64,000 nucleotides of DNA. It comes from G016756615 sp050958605. GTDB lineage: Bacteria > Pseudomonadota > Alphaproteobacteria > Rhizobiales > Rhizobiaceae. This document shows positions 33,313 to 41,193 of this stretch, piece by piece (position 1 is the stretch's first letter; the number at the start of each line of letters is the position of its first letter). The notes beneath the pieces were generated by a model. It worked only from the letters and a program-made list of their open reading frames with translations, was not told the origin of the DNA and did no database searches. The translations under genes and the position numbers were made by a program. The stretch covers positions 62,001-126,000 of the forward strand of contig NZ_JBJHDO010000004.1 in assembly GCF_050958605.1 (NCBI RefSeq), read 5' to 3'.

Positions 33313-35016
33313 TCAGTCAAAGGGCCCCAATCCTGCTTTCCTCAGTGAGCCGAGGAACAATTCGGCATCTTCCGGACGGCCAAACCGCAACAGCGCCTCT
33401 TGCCGAGCGTTTCGCACCAAAGCGGGTTGATGTTTCAGGAGCCAAGAGCGCTCGCTTGCGAGCTCCTCCTTGTAACCTCCTTCGGCAAAGATCGCGGCAG
33501 CGATCAGGCGGTACAGGCCGTTGGTTGTAACATTTGCTTTCCTGATCCACATGGCGGCCTGCTGGTGGTCGCCGCTGAAATAAGAGCAAACGGCCAGCCC
33601 CACCTCGTAATAGGCGAGAGGGCCTGGATTGCGTTCACGCGCTTCGGCAACCAGCGGACATCCCTCATCCCAATTTCCGGATAGCGCCAGCCGGTATCCA
33701 TACTCGCCCATAAGCACGGTGTCGTTGGGATTGATGGCCATTGCGCGGCTGCCGACTCTCATGGCCGCATCGATGTCTCCTCTGAAATACAGAGCGAACA
33801 TCTGTGCCTGGAGACCCCTGGCATTGAGTGGCTCCAATTCCGTGGCACGGTTGGCAGTGGCCAGGGCACGATCGATCCACTGCGCCGAATACACGGGATC
33901 GAACGGGTGATGGAACCGAACCTCGTCAATGTAGGTCAACGACAGGAGCGCCCAGCCGGTGGCATAGCTGGGAAAGCGCTCCACTGCCTTTTCGAGACAC
34001 GCGCGGACAGACGGACGAAGGGCCGCATCGAACCCGGCTCGATATGAGTAATAGGAAAGCGTGCACGAATAGGCTGCCCAATCGTCGGGAGGGTTGGGCA
34101 CCACGAGCTTGGCGTCCGCCTCAAATATAGCCCCATAAGCCTGAGCCAGACTTGTCGCTACGTTGCTTGCGACATCGGCCTGAGCTTTCAAAAGATCGGG
34201 AACCGTCGTTGTGGCGTCGTAGCTCTGGGCCCAGAGCACCGATCCATCCGTGCGATTGAACATACGAATCCGAAACCGGAACGTGTCGGCTGATAGATCC
34301 ACGCTTCCTGCAAGTGCATACCTCACCTGTGGAAGCGTTGACGGGCCGGATGACTGAACGACAACGATGTCCTTGAATTTGGAGAGTTGCCCGACGACCT
34401 CCTGCGTGAGCCCGCGGGCAAGGGCTGCAGACTCGTCCGACCCCGTCAAGTCGTCGAACCATTCAACCAGCAAGCGTGGGATTTCCGGCCTTGCGGGAGC
34501 GGGGCGGGACGAATAACCCCACCAGATCAATATGAGGGCGGCACCAACCAACGCCGTCGCCGCTAACCCGATATGAAGCCTGAGCCGCGGCCGCGAGTCG
34601 GGAGGCGAGGCAGTGACGACAGGCTTTTCAACGTCAGGGCTGTCGGTGCAACGCAGCGAGAAAGTGGGAACGTAACCGCCTTTTGGGATGCTGATGAGTA
34701 TCGGATCAACCTGTCCCGCAGTCAGATAGTAACGTTCGAGTGCCCGACGGAGATGGCCCGCCTGGACACGAACGATTGGATCCGCTTGCGGGTCGAAGGA
34801 AGCGTCGCGGCCAAAAACCTCGATTGCTATCGAATATGCCTTGATGCGGCTGCCGCGCCCAGACAGCGCCTCTTCCACTACATAGCCGAGGAACCGGTGT
34901 TCGCGATCGGTTGCGTCAAAGTCCGGGCTGCTCAGGATGCGGGCGAGTTGGGCACGACAGTCCTCCACGGGAAGGCCGATTTCCTCTGTTGCAGAGGCTT
35001 GCGCGCGGATCACCAC
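33313..35016 (-). CDS. CadC-like membrane protein with TPR repeats ('adenylate cyclase' type without cyclase domain)
   Basis: A 567-residue protein. Residues about 20-120 form a conserved domain (AQLARILSSPDF, HRFLGYVVEEALSGRGSRIKAYSIA, RVQAGHLRRALERYY, ISIPKGGYVPTF) found in proteins often annotated as adenylate cyclases or transcriptional regulators. One transmembrane helix follows (IGLAATALVGAALILIWWG, about 148-166). Then comes an FQFD-like domain resembling the TolB-type peptide in CadC/cyclase relatives, and several TPR helices to the C terminus. No nucleotide cyclase catalytic domain is visible. It starts with GTG. A small gene is divergent from it. It may be a membrane sensor-regulator; this is an inference. 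Confidence 0.7.
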   Translation of the reverse strand: MVIRAQASATEEIGLPVEDCRAQLARILSSPDFDATDREHRFLGYVVEEALSGRGSRIKAYSIAIEVFGRDASFDPQADPIVRVQAGHLRRALERYYLTAGQVDPILISIPKGGYVPTFSLRCTDSPDVEKPVVTASPPDSRPRLRLHIGLAATALVGAALILIWWGYSSRPAPARPEIPRLLVEWFDDLTGSDESAALARGLTQEVVGQLSKFKDIVVVQSSGPSTLPQVRYALAGSVDLSADTFRFRIRMFNRTDGSVLWAQSYDATTTVPDLLKAQADVASNVATSLAQAYGAIFEADAKLVVPNPPDDWAAYSCTLSYYSYRAGFDAALRPSVRACLEKAVERFPSYATGWALLSLTYIDEVRFHHPFDPVYSAQWIDRALATANRATELEPLNARGLQAQMFALYFRGDIDAAMRVGSRAMAINPNDTVLMGEYGYRLALSGNWDEGCPLVAEARERNPGPLAYYEVGLAVCSYFSGDHQQAAMWIRKANVTTNGLYRLIAAAIFAEGGYKEELASERSWLLKHQPALVRNARQEALLRFGRPEDAELFLGSLRKAGLGPFD

Positions 35017-35148
35017 TCCCCCCTTGCCCTTCTTCGGCGACTTGCCCGGCTTTTAGTTTGTCGGGCTGGCAGTCTTCTATGTAATTTACATGCCGATTCT
35101 TGCTCCATCAATAGTCCGTAACTAGCCTCTTAAACGGCAGGTTGCGGT

Positions 35149-35427
35149 ATGGAGAATAGAGCTGCGAGAAATAGGGAAGCTCTATTGTCGGCGTTGCGCC
35201 GATTTCCAGAGCTCGAACTCAAAATCCGTCGAATGATCGCGGCGGACCAGACTTTTCGCGACATGTGCGAGGAACTTGCAGAAGCTGAAGCAGCGTTGTC
35301 GAGAGTCGAGCAGCTTCCGTTGCCGGTCCGCGAGGCGAGGAAGGCTGAATGGCAGGAAATTACCGAGCGATTGACTCGCGAAATTGACGCCGCACTGCGG
35401 GGAAATCAGCCGCCGAACATGCATTGA
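35149..35427 (+). CDS. Small helical hypothetical protein
   Basis: A 92-residue charged, helical protein (ALRRFPELELKIRRMIAADQTFRDMCEELAEAEAAL) with coiled-coil character and no signal peptide. It is divergent from the TM-TPR gene with a 130-bp shared upstream region, an arrangement suggesting linked control. I recognise no named domain. Codon use and composition look native. Confidence 0.6.
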   Translation: MENRAARNREALLSALRRFPELELKIRRMIAADQTFRDMCEELAEAEAALSRVEQLPLPVREARKAEWQEITERLTREIDAALRGNQPPNMH

Positions 35428-35667
35428 TCCCCCCGCACAGTGGCAACTTGTCCTGCGGCAAAGGCCAGCGGCATCGACGCCCTTCGTGCATTTCCGTCGG
35501 CGGCCGTCTTCTTCCCGATGGGATGTTCACAAAGGCTACCTTCATCGGCGCCATTCCGACTCGACGGCGTTGAGTGCTCGTTTCCCACGTAAAGCACTGT
35601 AAAATACATCCTCAGATGATTGTCAGCAAAGTAAACTCGAGCTCGTGTTTCAATGTTGGAGGTCATG

Positions 35668-37101
35668 ATGAATATCACGCGTCGAACTCTTACTCTCGGC
35701 GGCTTGAGTTTGCTTGCCGGGTCGTCAGCAATTTCCCTTGCCCGCGCGGATTTCGGCGAGGGAGGTTTCCAGATCGGTGAAGACCTAGAGAATTTCTGGA
35801 TAGCGACCGATGCATACATCTACGGCTATCCCCTGGTCACAATGGAAATGACCCGTCGCGTCATGACCAATGTCGCCGAGGTGAAGGGCACTCGCGGCCC
35901 CATGGGGCATATCATCAAGTTGCGCCAATATCCTGACGCTTCGTTCAGGGATGTGACTGCGCCGAATGCCGACACTCTGTACACGACTTCCTTTTTCGAT
36001 GTCGGCAAGGAGCCGTACGTGCTCAGCGTGCCGGACATGAAAGGGAGATACTATTTGCTGCCGCTGCTCGACGGCTGGACGAATGTCTTCCAGGTGCCGG
36101 GCAAGCGGACCACGGGAACCGGAGCCCAGACGTTTGCCATCACGGGTCCCGGCTGGAGCGGAACTCTTCCTGAAGGCGTGACACAATATCAATCGCCAAC
36201 CAATATGGTTTGGTTGCTCGGCCGTATCTATTGCACGGGAACGCCCGAAGACTATGCGGCGGTGCACGCATTGCAGGACGAATTCAAGTTGGTGCCGCTC
36301 AGCGCTTACGGAAAAGACTATACGCCGCCACCGGGCAAGGTCGATCCGTCCATCGACATGAAGACTGCCGTGCGCGATCAGGTCAATCGTCTCGACGCGG
36401 TCGAGTACTTCACCCTCCTGGCCGGCTTGATGAAGGCGAACCCGCCATCCGAGGCCGATGCGCCTGCGCTCGAACGCTTCGCCCGGATCGGACTCGTTCC
36501 TGGTCAGGGTTTCGACGCCAGCAAGCTGAAGGCGGACTTCCGCGATCGTATCCCGGTGATCGGTTTTGATCGGATCATGCTGCAGTTCAAGATCAACAGC
36601 CAGGTAAAGGATATCAACGGCTGGGCTTTCACGACCAAGACCGGGCTCTACGGCACGGACTATCTGATGCGAGCTCTCATAACCGCCATCGGGCTCGGCG
36701 CCAATCGCCCCCAGGACGCGGTCTATCCGACTTCCGAGAAGGATGCGCATCACCGCTCCTACGACGGCCGCAAGAACTATGTCATCCATTTCGAAAAAGG
36801 CCAGACACCGCCGGTTACGGGTTTCTGGTCCATCACGATGTACGATGAGAACTTCTTCTTCGTCGCCAATCCGCTCGACCGCTACTCGATCAGTCCCCGC
36901 CAAGATCTGAAGTACAATGCGGACGGATCTCTCGACCTGTACCTGCAGCACTCGTCTCCGGGTGCGGAAAAGGAGTCGAACTGGCTGCCCGCCCCAGAGG
37001 GCAAGTTCTTCCTCATGTTGAGAATGTACTGGCCGAACGAAAACGATCCTTCGATCATCGACGCGACCTGGACAATTCCTCCAGTGGAGGAAGCAGGCTG
37101 A
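35668..37101 (+). CDS. DUF1254/DUF1214 domain exported protein
   Basis: A 477-residue protein with a twin-arginine-like signal (NITRRTLTLGGLSLLAG, cleavage near ARA). It then has an N-terminal DUF1254 domain (YIYGYPLVTMEMTRRVMTN, APNADTLYTTSFFDV, YYLLPLLDGWTNVFQVPGKR) and a C-terminal DUF1214 domain (FWSITMYDENFFFVANPLDRY through MLRMYWPNE). The ATG at 35668 follows GGAGG by 5 nt. Function is unknown for the family; periplasmic location is likely. Ends at a terminator, followed by another exported protein. Confidence 0.88.
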   Translation: MNITRRTLTLGGLSLLAGSSAISLARADFGEGGFQIGEDLENFWIATDAYIYGYPLVTMEMTRRVMTNVAEVKGTRGPMGHIIKLRQYPDASFRDVTAPNADTLYTTSFFDVGKEPYVLSVPDMKGRYYLLPLLDGWTNVFQVPGKRTTGTGAQTFAITGPGWSGTLPEGVTQYQSPTNMVWLLGRIYCTGTPEDYAAVHALQDEFKLVPLSAYGKDYTPPPGKVDPSIDMKTAVRDQVNRLDAVEYFTLLAGLMKANPPSEADAPALERFARIGLVPGQGFDASKLKADFRDRIPVIGFDRIMLQFKINSQVKDINGWAFTTKTGLYGTDYLMRALITAIGLGANRPQDAVYPTSEKDAHHRSYDGRKNYVIHFEKGQTPPVTGFWSITMYDENFFFVANPLDRYSISPRQDLKYNADGSLDLYLQHSSPGAEKESNWLPAPEGKFFLMLRMYWPNENDPSIIDATWTIPPVEEAG

Positions 37102-37119
37102 CGGCAACATCGTTGGTTT

Positions 37120-37165
37120 GGCGGCATCCCGTGGTCGAACGACCACTTCCGGGATGCCGCCTTTT
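37120..37165 (+). terminator. Rho-independent terminator after the DUF1254 gene
   Basis: GGCGGCATCCCG pairs with CGGGATGCCGCC and is followed by TTTT, 18 bp after the DUF1254 stop. The loop itself contains a smaller palindrome (TGGTCG...CGACCA). Confidence 0.85.
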
Positions 37166-37235
37166 CATCAAGCTCGTGGCACCCCATCGACGCCGCGAGA
37201 GCAGAGTTGCCCGACAGTTCGAAGGAGTGATACGC

Positions 37236-37892
37236 ATGGTTCTCAGAAGCATTCTACTTGCCGTGACGGTGGCCGCCGGCATTTCGCTATCGGCCGGCGC
37301 GGCGTTCGCGCAAGATGCGATCTCGGCCCCCGCAACGAAATCGATCGGTGCCGCGAAACCCAAAATCGAGCCCGCCCTGATCGTCCTCAACTCCAAAGGT
37401 GCCGAGCTCGCCGACGGCAAGCTTGTTCTCTCCGGAGTATCGCCGAACTCCATCATGTTCGCCGATCGTCCGGTGCGCGCCGCGGGCCATGTGCTTACCT
37501 CGCATGTGATCGAGGAATGGGCCGAGGGCAGCGACAGCTTCGCCAAGGATCCTCCGAATGCGACCGTGTCGGTTCTTGGCAAGGGCGGCAATTCCGTCCT
37601 GGACGCCGTCGTGACGCTGACAGCGCCGCGATTGGAGGGCGAGATGTTGACCTTCGACGTCGACGTTCTGGAGGGGAGCATCGAGGGCTCCGAGGGTCCC
37701 GCCTCAATTTTCATAGACATCATCGGTATGCCCTTCACGCCGCTGTCCTTTGCCGGAGCGGCGAGGCGGTCCGCCTATCGCGGCGCCTGGTATGCCGGCG
37801 CAATGGCAGGCGCGGCTGCATCTCCGTACTATTATCCACACCCTTATGCGCGGCCAGCCTGCGGCATCTACCCGTATCCGCCGTGCTACTAA
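37236..37892 (+). CDS. Exported hypothetical protein
   Basis: A 218-residue protein starting at ATG 37236, 8 nt after GAAGGAG. It has a Sec signal peptide (ILLAVTVAAGISLSAGAAFA). The mature region contains LVLSGVSPNSIMFADRPVRAAG and DPPNATVSVL, a pattern I associate with an unnamed family of exported beta-rich proteins. The C-terminal 40 residues are rich in Tyr, Pro and Ala (SPYYYPHPYARP) and end in a cysteine. It follows the DUF1254 gene but is separated from it by a terminator. Confidence 0.7.
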   Translation: MVLRSILLAVTVAAGISLSAGAAFAQDAISAPATKSIGAAKPKIEPALIVLNSKGAELADGKLVLSGVSPNSIMFADRPVRAAGHVLTSHVIEEWAEGSDSFAKDPPNATVSVLGKGGNSVLDAVVTLTAPRLEGEMLTFDVDVLEGSIEGSEGPASIFIDIIGMPFTPLSFAGAARRSAYRGAWYAGAMAGAAASPYYYPHPYARPACGIYPYPPCY

Positions 37893-37910
37893 CGACACCA
37901 GGAGCTTCTG

Positions 37911-37938
37911 CGCTGGCGCTCCAGGCAGAGCGCCAGCG
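37911..37938. terminator. Hairpin between convergent genes
   Basis: CGCTGGCGCT pairs perfectly with AGCGCCAGCG around an 8-nt loop, in the 69-bp gap between the exported protein gene and marC, which converge here. There is no T tract, so termination strength is uncertain. Confidence 0.5.
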
Positions 37939-37961
37939 GGAGTAGTCGCAAGTCGTCCAGT

Positions 37962-38591
37962 CTATGCCGCCATCAGTTCCTTGATCCCGTCGGCGACGAA
38001 CTGGACGGCAAGCGCGGCAAGGATGACGCCGAGAAGCCGCGTGAGGATCGAGCGGCCGGTCTGCCCGAGAAAGCGGTCCACACGCTCGGCGAGTACGAAG
38101 ACAAGGTATGTCAGCCCGATGCTGACGAGGATCACGCCGACGAGCGCGGCTTGACCGGCGAGGCCCGGAAGCGAAGCTGAGAGAAGTACCGTCGCGGAAA
38201 TGGCTCCAGGCCCGGCGATCAGCGGAATGGCCAGGGGAAAAGCCGCAATATTGTGGATGTGGTCCCTGGTGATGGCCGCATCTGCACTTTTTTCTTTCCG
38301 CTCCTGGCGTCTTTCGAAGATCATCTCGAAGGAGATGAAGAACAGCAGCAGGCCCCCGGCCACGCGGAACGCCGGCAAGGTTATGCCGAAGACTGACAAG
38401 ATTGCGGCGCCCGCCAGGGCGAAAAGCGTGAGCACGAGAAAGCCGATGGTCGAGGCGCGCAGCCCGACTTGCCGACGCTGGTCGCGGGTCATGCCGCGGG
38501 TGAGCGCCAGGAACAATGGCGCGAGGCCGGGCGGATCGATCGTGACGAGCATGGTGACGAAGGCGTTGAACAGGCTGTCGTAGCTCGGCAT
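37962..38591 (-). CDS. marC: MarC family inner-membrane protein (UPF0056)
   Basis: A 209-residue membrane protein with six hydrophobic segments and the family blocks TIDPPGLAPLFLALTRGM near the N terminus and FPLAIPLIAGPGAISATVLL in the middle. Early reports linked MarC to multiple antibiotic resistance, but that role was not upheld and the function is unknown. It starts at ATG 38591. It is monocistronic and sits upstream of gyrA-region genes, an arrangement shared with related rhizobia. Confidence 0.9.
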   Translation of the reverse strand: MPSYDSLFNAFVTMLVTIDPPGLAPLFLALTRGMTRDQRRQVGLRASTIGFLVLTLFALAGAAILSVFGITLPAFRVAGGLLLFFISFEMIFERRQERKEKSADAAITRDHIHNIAAFPLAIPLIAGPGAISATVLLSASLPGLAGQAALVGVILVSIGLTYLVFVLAERVDRFLGQTGRSILTRLLGVILAALAVQFVADGIKELMAA

Positions 38592-38620
38592 CGAACGTCC
38601 CCGATTGCCAGGGGAGTCCT

Positions 38621-38725
38621 AGAGCATTTTGCAGCCAAGTGGAAACACTGGCGTCGCACAAATGCCGCCAAGACAAAGAGCTAGAGCGCCTTTTCCGCGT
38701 CCCAATGGGCAGCCGGCGCTCTAGC
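38621..38725. repeat. Mosaic repeat copy near marC
   Basis: Contains AGAGCATTTTGCAGCCAAGTGG...CTGGCGTCGCACAAATGC, the same module as at 44340-44399, 45515-45571 and 48996-49049. A second module bounded by the 10-bp inverted repeat CTAGAGCGCC / GGCGCTCTAG follows. Confidence 0.75.
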
Positions 38726-38770
38726 GTAACCTGTATGGGCGAAGCCAGCAGGTGGGCCCAGCCATCATGT

Positions 38771-39139
38771 TCAGCCGCAATAAGCCTCGAGGCGGTACCC
38801 GTCGGGATCGACGACGAACGCAGCATAGTAATTGTCCGCGTAGTCGCGGCGGAGGCCAGGGCGCCCATTGTCCTGGCCCCCCGCATCGAGGGCCGCCTTG
38901 TGGAAGGCGTCGACAGCCTGGCGCGACGGGGCTGCGAAACAGAAATGCAGGCCGGACTGCTTGTCCGCCGGGACCGGATGATGCGCCTCGTTGACCCACA
39001 GCGCCACGCTTTGAGCGCCATAGCCGAGCGAGTTCGGCGCGGCGCTGATGCAGCGGTAGCCAAGCGGAGCGAGAATGGCGTCGTAGAAACGCTTCGAGCG
39101 GGCAGCGTCGACGACGCCGATGGAGACATGATCGAGCAT
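38771..39139 (-). CDS. VOC (glyoxalase/bleomycin resistance) family protein
   Basis: A 122-residue single vicinal-oxygen-chelate protein beginning MLDHVSIGVVDAARSKRFYD. The metal-binding strands are visible as DHVSIG at the start, LHFCFAA in the middle and AAFVVDPDGYRLEAYC at the end, a typical two-module beta-alpha-beta-beta-beta fold. The ATG at 39139 follows AGGAAC. Substrate is unknown; family members include dioxygenases, lyases and drug-binding proteins. The DUF1579-like gene lies just upstream on the same strand. Confidence 0.88.
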   Translation of the reverse strand: MLDHVSIGVVDAARSKRFYDAILAPLGYRCISAAPNSLGYGAQSVALWVNEAHHPVPADKQSGLHFCFAAPSRQAVDAFHKAALDAGGQDNGRPGLRRDYADNYYAAFVVDPDGYRLEAYCG

Positions 39140-39172
39140 GGTGGGTTCCTTTCGCGGATCGAAGGTCAATTC

Positions 39173-39676
39173 TCACGGCGTCGAGCGAAGAACTCGACCT
39201 GAGGCACCCAGCCTGCCCCCCTCCCGGCGTTCGCCGATCCAATGGAAGCTGTCCGGCGTGATTTCGGTGAAGCGCCAGCGCAAGATCGTCCCGGAGGCGT
39301 CGGCGCCTTCCTGCACGATCTCCTTGCCGACCGCCTTGCCGAGCTGGCGCAGATGTTTCTGCCCGATCCGGTCGACCCAGATGATGTGCCAGGCGTCCAG
39401 GCTCGGATCGTAGACGCGCAAGGTGGCGCCGCACAGGAGAGGTGTCTGGCTTTGTTCGCCGGGGATGTACCAGACGTCCTGGATGGCTCGGCCTTCCAGG
39501 ATCCATCCGAAATGGATTTCTCCTCTGCTCGTCCGGATGTTCCCCGGCGCAAGATGGCGCACGGCATCCATGTCCCAGCTTCCGATCAGCCAGCTATAGA
39601 GATTCGCGTTGCCACCTTGTTCGAGGGCGGGGACGTCAGCGTGTAGCGCCGCGGGAAAGGAGCCGAAGATCGTCAT
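39173..39676 (-). CDS. DUF1579-like lipocalin-fold protein, probable C-terminal frameshift
   Basis: A 167-residue protein with a beta-rich pattern (WLIGSWDMDAVRHLAPG, RGEIHFGWILEGRAIQDVW, TLRVYDPSLDAWHIIWVD, RFTEITPDSFHWIGER) that resembles small ligand-binding proteins of the DUF1579 kind. The last residues (GGRLGASGRVLRSTP) do not fit. The next frame instead reads GWVPQVEFFARRREN and stops at 39166-39168, which looks like the true end of the family. The shift can be explained by one extra base in the six-C run at 39216-39221. The gene is divergent from an araC-type regulator. Confidence 0.6.
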   Translation of the reverse strand: MTIFGSFPAALHADVPALEQGGNANLYSWLIGSWDMDAVRHLAPGNIRTSRGEIHFGWILEGRAIQDVWYIPGEQSQTPLLCGATLRVYDPSLDAWHIIWVDRIGQKHLRQLGKAVGKEIVQEGADASGTILRWRFTEITPDSFHWIGERREGGRLGASGRVLRSTP

Positions 39677-39759
39677 AGCAAGGTCCTCGTGTCAGGAGAG
39701 ACCACCCCAATATGCCCGGCCGCCTTCTGCCGCTTGGGAAATATTGCTATCTTTCACCC

Positions 39760-40581
39760 ATGACGACAGCGTTGAGCATTGCTTCCGGCCGTGGCTGGGA
39801 AGTCTTCGATCTGATCTGCACGGCCGGGGCGAACGATCGGCGGTTCGAAGAGCAGCACCGACAATTCTGTGTCGCAGTCGTGACCAGAGGGACGTTCCGT
39901 TACGACGCCTCCCTTGGTTCGGCGCTGATGGCGCCGGGCACGCTTCTTCTCGGCAATCCCGGGACGTGCTTCGAATGCGGCCATGAGCATTCGCGCGGCG
40001 ACAGATGCCTGTCGTTCCATTTTTCGGCGGATTATTTCGAACGCATCGTGGCGGGCATCGACGGCGCCACGCGCCTTCCCTTCGAGACGCCGAGGCTGCC
40101 GCTTCTGAAAGTGCTGGAACCTTTGCTTGCGAGCCTGGAGGCCGCCCGGGAGGCGGGCGAGCCGTGGGCCTTCGAGGAGCTTGGGCTGCGGATCGCGGGC
40201 GCTGCGATAATTGGTGCGCGCGGCCTGTCTGCGGCACCCCGATCCCCAAGCCGCAGGGACGAAAAACGTGTCAGCGAGGCCGTGCGTCATATGGAGGTCC
40301 ATGCGGAAAGCGCTTTGTCGCTTGCGGAACTTGCAAAGGGCGTAGCGACGAGCCCTTACCATTTCCTGAGAAGTTTCAGGCAAGTGACGGGAATGACGCC
40401 GTATCAGTATCTGTTGAGGACAAGGCTCCATCGGGCTGCCGTGCGCTTGCGCACAACCGACGAACTGGTATCGAGGATCGCCTTCGATGCCGGGTTCAAT
40501 GATCTGTCGACCTTCAACCGCCGTTTCCGTCGCGTCATGGGCCGTGCGCCGAGCATCTACCGTGCGCAAGGCGCGAACTAG
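39760..40581 (+). CDS. AraC-family transcriptional regulator
   Basis: A 273-residue regulator. The N-terminal half is a cupin-like sensor (FEEQHRQFCVAVVTRGTFRYD and APGTLLLGNPGTCFECGHEH). The C-terminal hundred residues are two helix-turn-helix motifs, ALSLAELAKGVATSPYHFLRSF and ISRIAFDAGFNDLSTFNRRFRRVMG. The frame is open to an ATG at 39712, with a ribosome-like AGGAG a little far away; I prefer ATG 39760 because family similarity starts there. It is divergent from the DUF1579-like gene and 28 bp upstream of a VOC gene, both likely targets. Confidence 0.9.
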   Translation: MTTALSIASGRGWEVFDLICTAGANDRRFEEQHRQFCVAVVTRGTFRYDASLGSALMAPGTLLLGNPGTCFECGHEHSRGDRCLSFHFSADYFERIVAGIDGATRLPFETPRLPLLKVLEPLLASLEAAREAGEPWAFEELGLRIAGAAIIGARGLSAAPRSPSRRDEKRVSEAVRHMEVHAESALSLAELAKGVATSPYHFLRSFRQVTGMTPYQYLLRTRLHRAAVRLRTTDELVSRIAFDAGFNDLSTFNRRFRRVMGRAPSIYRAQGAN

Positions 40582-40609
40582 CGTCCATCACAGCAATGGG
40601 AGATCGTCA

Positions 40610-40966
40610 ATGAAGGTAAGGCGGATCGTTGCGAATATAGAGACCCGCGATCTCGCCGCGGCGCGGCGCTTCTATCATGATGTTCTGGGCCTTGATCCTA
40701 TCATGGATCACGGGTGGATCGTTACTTACGGTTCGGGCCAACAAGCAACCGCCCAGCTCAGCTTTGCTACGCAGGGCGGGTCGGGAACGCCGGTTCCCGA
40801 CCTCTCGATCGAGGTGGACGATCTCGACGCGGCGTTGGCGGGCATGAAGCGGGCGGGTTTTCCCATCGAGTATGGGCCTGCCGACGAAGATTGGGGCGTC
40901 CGGAGGTTCTACGTGCGCGACCCCTTCGGCAAGCTTGTGAATGTGCTTACGCACAAAGGCGGCTGA
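40610..40966 (+). CDS. VOC family protein
   Basis: A 118-residue glyoxalase-fold protein (NIETRDLAAARRFYHDVLGLDP, VPDLSIEVDDLDAALAGMKRAG, RRFYVRDPFGKLVNVLTHKGG). DLDAALAGMKRAGFPIEYGP followed by the RDPFGKLVN strand is typical of VOC proteins that act as lyases or antibiotic-binding proteins. The ATG at 40610 follows GGGAGATCG. It directly follows the AraC regulator and may be controlled by it. Not closely similar to the VOC protein at 38771. Confidence 0.88.
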   Translation: MKVRRIVANIETRDLAAARRFYHDVLGLDPIMDHGWIVTYGSGQQATAQLSFATQGGSGTPVPDLSIEVDDLDAALAGMKRAGFPIEYGPADEDWGVRRFYVRDPFGKLVNVLTHKGG

Positions 40967-41193
40967 TACCAGCCGCGGGGCGCGTGGAGACCTCCTGACG
41001 GCAACGTTTGCGTGCAAGAACGCGACCAACCCGGCGCGGCCTTTTGCCACCTGACGCTATGTCCTTGGCGCTGCAAGGAAAATTGCCTTCTTAAAATCGT
41101 GCCTTTCCGCAGAAATACGGCCTCTCGGATTGGAGTGAGGCGAAGCTTTCCTATATAAGAGGTCAGTGATTCCCAATCTGATCGTGATCCAAT

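Noticed and set aside
32606..33430. Open frame across the lipoprotein gene and the gap before the TM-TPR gene
   Set aside because: No ribosome site, no family resemblance and antisense to a lipoprotein gene over most of its length.
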